Below, one piece after another: positions 1-5,511 of a DNA stretch of 5,560 nt (position 1 is its first letter; each line of letters opens with the position of its first letter). A program made the position numbers and the translations under genes. This DNA is from an uncultured Holophagaceae bacterium. GTDB taxonomy: Bacteria; Acidobacteriota; Holophagae; Holophagales; Holophagaceae. Under the pieces are notes generated by a model. That model made no database searches and had not been told where the DNA came from. It saw only the letters and a list, made by a program, of their open reading frames with translations. Location: the NCBI GenBank assembly GCA_903919165.1, contig CAIXHJ010000018.1:1-5560 (forward strand), given 5' to 3'.

Positions 1-129
1 CCCTATCAGATGGTGAAGGATCACCGGACCGGCGAAGAAACCAGCCAGACCCAGAAGGTGCTCGACGGCGACATCAATGCCTTCATCCGAACCCAGTTGC
101 TGGCGAAGAGCCTTAAAACTGAAAGGTAA
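1..129 (+). CDS. 3' end of an unidentified gene (last 42 codons)
   Basis: An open frame enters from the left edge and ends with TAA at 127-129. It encodes 42 residues that are polar and charged, starting PYQMVKDHRTGEE and ending LLAKSLKTER. No membrane segment, cysteine cluster or recognisable catalytic motif is visible. The codon choice is compatible with a GC-rich coding region, and the frame stops exactly where the convergent gene begins its own stop, which supports it being real. I do not recognise the family from this fragment. The lysine- and arginine-containing helical tail suggests a soluble protein, but no function should be assigned. Confidence 0.6.
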   Translation, partial: PYQMVKDHRTGEETSQTQKVLDGDINAFIRTQLLAKSLKTER

Positions 130-138
130 TCATTTCAG
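111..138 (-). terminator. possible weak intrinsic terminator of the minus-strand operon
   Basis: CTGAAA at 119-124 and TTTCAG at 133-138 form a perfect 6-bp stem around an 8-nt loop (GGTAATCA). Read on the minus strand, the stem is followed at once by TTTTAAGG, a short U run as in an intrinsic terminator. The stem is short and half A-T, so it would be weak. The minus gene's stop codon lies inside the loop, so translating ribosomes would cover the hairpin. Nothing comparable follows the stem on the plus strand. Confidence 0.3.
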
Positions 139-2229
139 GACACGGAAGAGGTTGCTGAAGTCATCCCGCCACACCTGGGCCTTGCCCGGCAATGGCTTCA
201 CATCCTCGTTATCCCGGAAGGCAGGGCGGTCGAAAAAGGATTCGTCCTGAGTGACCAGCACCCAGGTGGACCCGTAAGAGCCTTCATCCTCGTCCGAATC
301 GGTGTCGACGACCCGGGCCTTCCAGCCAAAGGCATCCACCGAGGCCCTAACCACTGGTTGGAGCTCCAGATAGCGGTTGGAGACATGGACCGCCAGCACG
401 CCCCCGGGAGCGAGGTGCCGGAGGTAGAGGGCGAAGGCTTCGCGGGTCAGCAGGTGCACGGGGATGGCATCGCTGGAGAAGGCATCGATGGCCAGCAGAT
501 CGTACCCCTGGGGGGCCTCGGCCTCCAGGCTCAGCCTCGCGTCGCCCAGCACCACTTCCGTCGCGGCCCGGCCCTGCCCAAGGTAGGTGAAGTAGCGCCG
601 CGCGAAGGGCTCTACCAGCGGGTTGATTTCATAGAAGCGGAGGTGGTCTCCGGGCCGGCCATAGGCAGCCAGGCTGCCGGTTCCCAGGCCCACCAACCCC
701 AACTTCCGAGGCTGCTCTTTCAGGCTGGCAATGGCCAGACCAACTCCAGAATCCAGGCTGTAGTAGGTCACCGGTCGGCTGGCCTTTGCCGGGTCGAGGA
801 ATTGGCCGCCGTGGGTGATGGTGCCGTGGGCCAGGGTGCGCCAGGTGTGTTCCGGGTTGTCGAAGACTGCGAGGGTGCCGTAGAAATTCCTCCCCCGAAT
901 GATCGTGATCTGATCGGCAGGCCTGTTCAGCCGGAAGGCGTGGAGGCCTAGGCCCAGGGCCAGCACCCCCATCGCTCCAGCCACAGGACGGCGCCAACGA
1001 TGAATCGGGCCCTGGTCCCAGGCCAAGGACAGTCCTGCCACCACCGCGGCAGCGGCGAGTCCCAAGGGGAGTTCCAAATAGGTGGTGAAGAGCCGAGGTG
1101 CCACCAAGGCCACGAAAATGCCACCCAGAGCGCCGCCGAGGCTGAGGCGCAGGTAGAACCCGGTCAGAAACCGCGGGTGGGGGCGGCGTCGGGCAAGCTC
1201 TCCGTGGGCCACCATGCAGGCGACAAAGAGCCCGAGGCTGAAGAGCAGCACCTGCCCCCGCACAGAGCCCAGCCAGGATGCTGCCTTGCTCAAAACCTCG
1301 AACCGGTAATTCATCCATCGGAAGTCCGGCCGCAGGGACATGGACATGATCACCAGGAGGATGGGCAGCACCCCCAGGAAGAGGCCGCGCTGGTACCACC
1401 GGCTGCCCTCGAAGCAGAGGATGAAGCTGAGCAGGTACAGGCCCAACGGCAGGACCCAGAGGAAGGGAATGGGGGCCACATTGGTGCTGAGGTGGGTGGT
1501 CACGGCCATCAGCAGCATCGAGGGCACGGCCGCAAAGGCGATCCAAAGCAGCTTCTGGCTGGTCTCTGGTCTTTCCGCAGGGTCCAGAGTGACCTGGACG
1601 CCCGGCACATCGTGGGCGTTTCGTCTCGCCAACGAGAAGACCAATCCGGCGAAGGTGGCAAACCCCGCTGACCAGAGCCAGGACTGGGCTTTCAGAGGCA
1701 GGAAGGGCTCCACCAGCAGCGGGTAGGACACCAGCGCCAGCATTGAGGCCAGGTTTGATAGGGCGAAAAGGCGGTAGGGGACATGCCCACGACGGGCCAC
1801 CCAGGCCTGCACCAGGGGTCCGGTGGTGGATAGCAGCAGGTACGGAAGCCCCACCGTCAGGGTGAGCAGACCCAGGAGGTGGCCCAGCGGCCCGTCGCCG
1901 CTGGAGGGCCGGAAGAAGGGGTGAAGCCTGAGGGGCAGTGTGAGAAGGGTCGTCAGGAGCAGACCACCATGCAGCCGAATCTGGCCTCGGTGAGACAGGT
2001 GGCGCACCACCAGGTGCGCATACAGATAGCCCAGGAGGAGCAGCGTCTGGAAGAACAGGAGGCAGGTGGTCCATACGCCCGCGCTGCCCCCGAACCAGGG
2101 CAAGACCAGCTTGCCCACCACCGGCTGCACCTGAAACAGAAGGAAGGCACTCAGGAAAATCGTGACTGCGGCCAGACGAAAGGATCCTCCAGTGCCTCCT
2201 TCGCCGGGAGTGTCCATAGCAGGTTCCAA
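130..2229 (-). CDS. fused polytopic membrane / spermidine-synthase-like protein
   Basis: This is a 699-residue fusion. Residues 17-430 contain about 12-13 hydrophobic segments with signatures typical of this fused family: FQVQPVVGKLVLPWFGG near 32-48, PFLWVLPLGLYLLSF near 255-269 and LSLGGALGG near 362-370. Residues about 440-660 form a spermidine-synthase-like Rossmann domain. It has NFYGTL at 448-453, HGGQ at 473-476, TYYSLDSGVG at 488-497, the SAM-type glycine loop GLGTGSLA at 514-521, the ribose-binding acidic YEINP at 533-537, GDAR at 562-565 and DAFSSDAIPVHLLT at 582-595. The usual polyamine-synthase acidic signature is not clearly present, so an aminopropyl transfer reaction is not established and the substrate is unknown. 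The start is taken as TTG at 2229 because GGAGAGG lies 4 nt upstream. The ATG at 2217 would be too far from it. The gene follows the small membrane protein gene by 23 nt, so the two probably form one operon. Confidence 0.92.
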   Translation of the reverse strand: MEPAMDTPGEGGTGGSFRLAAVTIFLSAFLLFQVQPVVGKLVLPWFGGSAGVWTTCLLFFQTLLLLGYLYAHLVVRHLSHRGQIRLHGGLLLTTLLTLPLRLHPFFRPSSGDGPLGHLLGLLTLTVGLPYLLLSTTGPLVQAWVARRGHVPYRLFALSNLASMLALVSYPLLVEPFLPLKAQSWLWSAGFATFAGLVFSLARRNAHDVPGVQVTLDPAERPETSQKLLWIAFAAVPSMLLMAVTTHLSTNVAPIPFLWVLPLGLYLLSFILCFEGSRWYQRGLFLGVLPILLVIMSMSLRPDFRWMNYRFEVLSKAASWLGSVRGQVLLFSLGLFVACMVAHGELARRRPHPRFLTGFYLRLSLGGALGGIFVALVAPRLFTTYLELPLGLAAAAVVAGLSLAWDQGPIHRWRRPVAGAMGVLALGLGLHAFRLNRPADQITIIRGRNFYGTLAVFDNPEHTWRTLAHGTITHGGQFLDPAKASRPVTYYSLDSGVGLAIASLKEQPRKLGLVGLGTGSLAAYGRPGDHLRFYEINPLVEPFARRYFTYLGQGRAATEVVLGDARLSLEAEAPQGYDLLAIDAFSSDAIPVHLLTREAFALYLRHLAPGGVLAVHVSNRYLELQPVVRASVDAFGWKARVVDTDSDEDEGSYGSTWVLVTQDESFFDRPAFRDNEDVKPLPGKAQVWRDDFSNLFRVLK

Positions 2230-2233
2230 GGGG

Positions 2234-2240
2234 CCTCTCC
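2234..2240 (-). promoter_or_regulatory. ribosome binding site deciding a TTG start
   Basis: On the minus strand GGAGAGG is followed by four C residues and then TTG at 2229. The GGAG core is 7 nt from the TTG but 19 nt from the next in-frame ATG (2217). The spacing favours the rare TTG start for the fused synthase-like protein. Confidence 0.6.
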
Positions 2241-2252
2241 GGGGTGTGACGG

Positions 2253-2753
2253 CTACTCGCCCTTGGCGATCTGGATCTGTTCATCCTGGGGCAGGCGAAA
2301 GACCCAGCGACCGGTGACACGGTCCCAGAGATCGAAGCAACAGAGCCAGTTCAAGAGGCCAGCCACCATCACATAGGTCGACCCATATTCCTGAGTGAGG
2401 GTACGAACAGGCTCGGTGCCCGCGCCTCCGAAGGCCCAGGCGAAGGCGCCGTACAGGGGCCCGATGCCAAGCGTGCCCAGGGCCCCGAGGGTGGACAGCC
2501 AGGATCCTTGTATAGGCACGAAGACGCCGCCCTTCACGCCATCCACCGCCCCGTGCTGCATCTGCAGCGCGCCAAGGAGGGAGAACAGCATCCACACGCC
2601 AAAGAAGACCTTGGCCCTCCCTTTCTCCCCGATGACCCAGTAGCCTGCCCCGGGAACCAGCCACTGGAGTAGCAGGGGTTTCCAGGCGGCTTTGACCGCC
2701 TTCTTCTTCCGGAGCGGCATAGGGAGCTTCAGGGCGGGTGTGGGATCAGACAT
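2253..2753 (-). CDS. small four-helix membrane protein, DUF6677-like
   Basis: This 166-residue protein begins with a basic cytoplasmic stretch (LRKKKAVKAAWK, 14-25). Four hydrophobic segments follow at about 26-42, 48-65, 86-108 and 125-142. The first segment has WLVPGAGYWVIGEKGRAKVFF at 31-51, the 'xPGxGhxYlGxxxrA' pattern seen in several small membrane families. The later EYGSTYVMVAGLLNWLCCFD (122-141) matches what I recall of DUF6677, an uncharacterised family. This assignment is from memory of the pattern, not from a search. The start ATG at 2751-2753 has only a distant purine-rich GAGG about 11 nt upstream. The gene ends in TAG and lies 23 nt before the fused synthase-like gene, so co-transcription and a shared membrane role are likely. 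No enzymatic residues are evident. Confidence 0.8.
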   Translation of the reverse strand: MSDPTPALKLPMPLRKKKAVKAAWKPLLLQWLVPGAGYWVIGEKGRAKVFFGVWMLFSLLGALQMQHGAVDGVKGGVFVPIQGSWLSTLGALGTLGIGPLYGAFAWAFGGAGTEPVRTLTQEYGSTYVMVAGLLNWLCCFDLWDRVTGRWVFRLPQDEQIQIAKGE

Positions 2754-2886
2754 GGGTCCAGATTACCTCAGTCCTGGAGTTGGGCAGGCCCATGTGCTCC
2801 TCAAAGTCATGTAGCGGAGCATGGTGCCATGCACGTTGTGACCCAGGCCTCAGGGCGACTTCCAGGGGGTCGGCTATCATGCATGC
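2754..2886. promoter_or_regulatory. divergent intergenic control region
   Basis: These 133 nt separate the divergently transcribed small membrane protein gene (minus) and hemX-like gene (plus), so promoters for both units should lie here. The best -10-like match for the plus strand is TATCAT at 2875-2880, with no good -35 at normal spacing. A TTGTGA hexamer at 2836-2841 is too far away. No convincing minus-strand promoter was found. The region carries two inverted repeats, listed separately. Confidence 0.45.
2819..2832. repeat. imperfect palindrome, 6-bp arms
   Basis: GCATGG and CCATGC are exact reverse complements separated by a 2-nt centre (TG), midway in the divergent intergenic region. 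The arms share the GCATG/CATGC core with the larger palindrome about 50 nt downstream. This could be a half of an operator pair or chance. No regulator can be named. Confidence 0.4.
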
Positions 2887-2890
2887 ATGA
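2864..2890 (+). promoter_or_regulatory. possible 3-codon leader ORF with good ribosome binding site
   Basis: AGGGGG at 2864-2869 lies 9 nt before ATG at 2879. That ATG opens a three-codon frame (Met-His-Ala) ending at TGA 2888-2890. The TGA overlaps the ATG at 2887 as ATGA and the ATG at 2890 as TGATG, both in the hemX frame. By itself hemX has no well-spaced ribosome binding site for 2887. Coupled re-initiation from the mini-ORF is therefore possible. This is inference from spacing only. Confidence 0.25.
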
Positions 2891-2891
2891 T
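2876..2891. repeat. perfect 16-nt palindrome over the hemX start codon
   Basis: ATCATGCATGCATGAT reads identically on both strands. It covers the ATG at 2887, ends one base into the ATG at 2890-2892, and overlaps the -10-like TATCAT at 2875-2880. It could be a regulator binding site. As RNA it could be a hairpin or dimerisation element that hides the start codon. Confidence 0.6.
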
Positions 2892-3708
2892 GGGACCGCT
2901 TGGCATGAAACTGACCGCCTTGGGTTTGTACGGGGCGGCGGAGGCCTTCTCCATCGGGCATCTCCGGACGGGCCGTGAAGGTTACGGCCGGACGGCCACA
3001 TTCCTCCTCCTGCTGGGCTTCCTGGTGCACTTCCTAGCCCTGGAAGTGGGCGGGCGCTCAGCGGGGACCGTGCCCTACCAGAACCTGCCGGGATCCCTGT
3101 CGCTCTTCGCCTGGATGCTGGCCGCAGCCTACGGGATCCTCTTCCTCCGCCATCGGGAAGGCTCCACCGGGCCCTTCCTGATCCCCCTGGTAATTCTCTT
3201 CATGGCTGGCTCCCTGATCGTACATTCGAGCCAGGCACCCCATGCACCGCCTGATCCCATGCGGTCGGGCTCCCTATTTGCCATGCACGTCACCTTGGCG
3301 ATCCTGGGCTATGCAGGACTGACCCTGTCCTTCGTGTTGGCCCAGATGTACCTGCTCCAGACCCGGCAGTTGCACAAACACAAGCTGGGCCTGCTTTTCT
3401 CGCGTCTCCCCGCCCTGGACGTGCTCTCCCGCATGCACCGCACCTCGGTAGCCATGGGTGTCCTTGCGCTGGCGGTGGCATCCTGCCTGGGCATGTTCTG
3501 GGCCAAGCGGAACTGGGGAACCTACTGGGATCCCAAGGTCGCGTTCACCTTCCTCCTGATCCTGGTCTACGTATTCACCTTGATCGCCCCCCGGCTGGGT
3601 TGGGGCGGCAAGAAGATCGCATGGACCTCCATCGCGGGTTTCGTGCTGTTGATGTTTTCCTATTCAATCGTGAACCTCTTCATCACCGTGGGGCACGTGT
3701 TCCGGTGA
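2887..3708 (+). CDS. hemX: HemX/CcsA-like membrane protein, cytochrome c assembly family
   Basis: This 273-residue protein has about eight hydrophobic segments and the layout of the cytochrome c assembly (CcmC/CcsA/HemX) family, which handles haem at the membrane. Visible hallmarks are the early histidine in FLVHFLALEVGGR (45-57), PYQNLPGSLSLFAW (63-76), the histidine in LFAMHVTLAILGYAG (130-144, H134), and a late histidine in NLFITVGHVF (263-272, H270). The tryptophan motif NWGTYWDPK (209-217) resembles the CcsA WGxxWxWDPKE motif but is two residues shorter and lacks the following Glu. That fits HemX better than a working CcsA. HemX-type proteins are commonly encoded beside hemA and have been linked to HemA levels. 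The start is uncertain. ATG 2887 gives the longest frame, but ATG 2905 has GGGA at a suitable distance and gives MKLTALGLYG, a neat first helix. The gene overlaps hemA by 4 nt. Confidence 0.88.
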   Translation: MMGPLGMKLTALGLYGAAEAFSIGHLRTGREGYGRTATFLLLLGFLVHFLALEVGGRSAGTVPYQNLPGSLSLFAWMLAAAYGILFLRHREGSTGPFLIPLVILFMAGSLIVHSSQAPHAPPDPMRSGSLFAMHVTLAILGYAGLTLSFVLAQMYLLQTRQLHKHKLGLLFSRLPALDVLSRMHRTSVAMGVLALAVASCLGMFWAKRNWGTYWDPKVAFTFLLILVYVFTLIAPRLGWGGKKIAWTSIAGFVLLMFSYSIVNLFITVGHVFR

Positions 3709-5006
3709 GCGGTTCCTCCGAATCACCGCTACTCCTGGTGGGCTGGGATTTCCGGCAGACCCCGGTGGAACTGCGCGAGCGCCTGGCCTTTTCTCCAGAG
3801 AAGGTGCGCGAGGCCCTGGCCGCGCTGCGCCAAGAGGGCCTGCTGGCGGAGGGCGTCATCATTTCCACCTGCAACCGCAGCGAAGTCTACGGGCTCAGTG
3901 GTCCCGGGCTCGACGGAAGGGATCCCCTCGAAGCAGTCACGGAATTCATCGCCCACTTTCACGGCATTCCCAAGCCTGAAGTGGACGCCTCCGGATACAA
4001 GCACTTCGGCGCCGACGCGGTGCGCCACCTGCTGCGGGTGGCGGCGGGCCTGGAGTCCCTCGCCCTGGGGGAGGATCAGATCCTGGGTCAGGTGCGGGAG
4101 GCCTTCCGCATCGCCTCCGCCGCTGGGAGCACCAAGTCTGTCCTACACCGGCTGTTCCAGAAAGCCGTGGAGACCGGCAAGAGGGTTCGCTCCGAGACCG
4201 GCCTCAGTTCACGGCCCATCTCCATCCCCGGCGTCGCCATCGAACTGGCCCAAAAAATCTACGAGGACCTCAGTCCGCGCCATTTCCTGATCCTGGGCGC
4301 GGGTGAGACCTCGGGAATATTCTTCGACCTGCTGCTGGCACGGGGCGCGAAGAACATCGAAGTGGTCAACCGCACCCTGGAGAAGGCCGAGGAGCTGTGC
4401 AAGCGCGGCGGCAAGGCCGTCCCCTGGGACCAGCTCGAATCCAGGCTCGCCCGAGCCGACATCGTGGTGAGTGCCACGTCCTCCGACACTCCCGTCATCA
4501 CCCGTGAGGCGGCCAAAGTCGCACTTCATCAGCGCCGCGGACAGCCCCTGTTCTTCCTGGATCTGGGCATTCCCCGCAATGTGGACCCCAAAGTAGGTGA
4601 CCTCGACAACGCCTTCCTCTATGCCGTGGATGACCTGCAGGAGATCGCCGAGCGGAACCGCCAGGAACGCCAGAAAGAAGTCGGCCCGGCGCTGGAGATC
4701 CTCGAGGAGGAGTTGGAAGAATTCCTGGCCTGGTTCGGCGCCCTGGCCGTGGTCCCCACCATCACCTCCCTCAGACAGCGCTTCGAATCCGTGCGGGAGG
4801 CGGAGTTCGACCGCGAGATCGAGAAGATGGTGCACCTCTCCGAACGCGACCAGGAAAAGATCCGGCGCATCGCCTCATCCATGGTGCGCTCGCTCCTCAA
4901 GACCCCCACCGAGGCCCTCAAAGACGAACCGGATGCCTCCCGCCGCCTGGACCGTGCCGAAGCCGCGCGTCACCTGTTCGGTCTCGATCGGCCACCCAAG
5001 GATTGA
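3705..5006 (+). CDS. hemA: glutamyl-tRNA reductase
   Basis: This 433-residue enzyme reduces glutamyl-tRNA(Glu) with NADPH to glutamate-1-semialdehyde, the first committed step of C5-pathway tetrapyrrole synthesis in the cytoplasm. The N-terminal catalytic domain has TPVELRERLAF (19-29) and the nucleophilic cysteine in STCNRSEVY (C56), followed by H108 and ESLALGEDQILGQ (117-129). The NADPH-binding domain has LILGAGETSG (195-204) and VNRT (221-224), then DIVVSATSS (252-260) and FFLDLGIPRNVDP (283-295). LYAVDDLQEIAERN (305-318) leads into the helical dimerisation domain (about 340-425). Length is typical of the family. The start is GTG at 3705, which overlaps the hemX stop as GTGA and places the protein start right before LLLVGW, as in other HemA proteins. 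The residues after it, DFRQTP, replace the more usual SHKTAP-type sequence. No ribosome binding site with good spacing is seen, consistent with coupling to hemX translation. Confidence 0.96.
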   Translation: MSGSSESPLLLVGWDFRQTPVELRERLAFSPEKVREALAALRQEGLLAEGVIISTCNRSEVYGLSGPGLDGRDPLEAVTEFIAHFHGIPKPEVDASGYKHFGADAVRHLLRVAAGLESLALGEDQILGQVREAFRIASAAGSTKSVLHRLFQKAVETGKRVRSETGLSSRPISIPGVAIELAQKIYEDLSPRHFLILGAGETSGIFFDLLLARGAKNIEVVNRTLEKAEELCKRGGKAVPWDQLESRLARADIVVSATSSDTPVITREAAKVALHQRRGQPLFFLDLGIPRNVDPKVGDLDNAFLYAVDDLQEIAERNRQERQKEVGPALEILEEELEEFLAWFGALAVVPTITSLRQRFESVREAEFDREIEKMVHLSERDQEKIRRIASSMVRSLLKTPTEALKDEPDASRRLDRAEAARHLFGLDRPPKD

Positions 5007-5111
5007 CCCGCCTGCGAGGCTGGACGGCTCAAAGGCCGAGCTGTTCCTTGGCGACGGAGTATATTGGAACTCGGCTAAATTCACGCATTCTGTGGCGCAA
5101 AGGTTTCGTTC

Positions 5112-5118
5112 AAGGGAG
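5112..5118 (+). promoter_or_regulatory. ribosome binding site of the lipoprotein gene
   Basis: AAGGGAG lies 5 nt before ATG 5124, the clearest ribosome binding site in the window, and fixes the start. Upstream, TATATT at 5060-5065 is a -10-like hexamer without a matching -35, so an independent promoter in 5007-5123 is possible but not shown. Confidence 0.65.
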
Positions 5119-5123
5119 ATTCC

Positions 5124-5453
5124 ATGAACTGGATTCAAACGAGGGTTTTTCCGATCATCTGCTGCCTGGTCTTGGCCGGGTGCGTCAAACCGATAGGCTG
5201 CACCACCCTGGACCAGCTGAGTGAAGGGACCTCCACGGTTCAGAATGCCATTGCCCTCTTAGGCCAGCCCAGCAGCACCAACCTTGGCGAGAAGGGTGCT
5301 TCGATCCTCAAATGGGTATTCACGACCCATTCAAATGTCGGAGGGGGCTCCTCCATGGTCATGCAGCTTACGTTTGGGCAAGATGGAAAGCTTTCGAACA
5401 AGAATTGCACGACAGTGAATATTCCGCCGCGCATCAACGAACCGGCTGCCTGA
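5124..5453 (+). CDS. small outer-membrane-type lipoprotein with BamE/SmpA-like domain
   Basis: The 109-residue product starts with a short signal peptide (basic R7, hydrophobic VFPIICCLVLAG) and a lipobox LAGC with the lipidated cysteine at C20. Val at the +2 position lacks the inner-membrane retention Asp of the E. coli rule. The mature part resembles the SmpA/OmlA (BamE-like) fold: LDQLSEGTSTVQNAIALLGQPSS (29-51), the strand KWVFTT (63-68), a glycine-serine loop and LTFGQDGKLSNKNCTTV (82-98). BamE proper is part of the outer membrane protein assembly complex, but many small lipoproteins with this fold have other or unknown roles, so bamE is not assigned. C26 and C95 could form a disulfide. 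G+C is about 54% by hand count, lower than hemA. The gene stands 117 nt downstream of hemA with its own ribosome binding site. Confidence 0.8.
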   Translation: MNWIQTRVFPIICCLVLAGCVKPIGCTTLDQLSEGTSTVQNAIALLGQPSSTNLGEKGASILKWVFTTHSNVGGGSSMVMQLTFGQDGKLSNKNCTTVNIPPRINEPAA

Positions 5454-5511
5454 TGAGAAGGGACAGCGTCTTGCCGCCCTTGGCCTTAGGTTTGGCTTTA
5501 CGCTAGATGCG

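Noticed and set aside
1000..1671. Plus-strand open frame antisense to the fused synthase-like gene
   Set aside because: The translation is low-complexity and rich in Gln, Gly, Glu and His, as expected from the antisense of a hydrophobic GC-rich coding region.
629..2320. Long overlapping open frame (563 codons) on the minus strand inside the fused synthase-like gene
   Set aside because: It is out of frame with a gene rich in family motifs, its translation is proline/arginine/glycine-rich with no recognisable domain, and such long shadow frames are normal in GC-rich DNA.
2836..2880. TTGTGA (2836-2841) and TATCAT (2875-2880) as a sigma-70 promoter pair
   Set aside because: The spacer would be 33 nt, about twice the usual length, so the two hexamers cannot act together.
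3600..3704. Upstream extension of hemA to a TTG at 3600
   Set aside because: The extra 35 residues overlap the hemX coding sequence, have no HemA-like content, and HemA proteins normally begin just before the LLLVGW strand. The GTG at 3705 fits.
4209..4835. 208-codon open frame antisense to hemA
   Set aside because: It is a shadow of a strongly conserved gene and has no motifs.
5025..5038. CGGC/GCCG hairpin after hemA as a terminator
   Set aside because: The stem is only 4 bp and no T run follows, so it is not a credible intrinsic terminator.
5458..5481. AAGGG/CCCTT inverted repeat after the lipoprotein gene as a terminator
   Set aside because: The loop is 14 nt and any inner pairing needs a bulge. 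The following sequence has no uridine tract.
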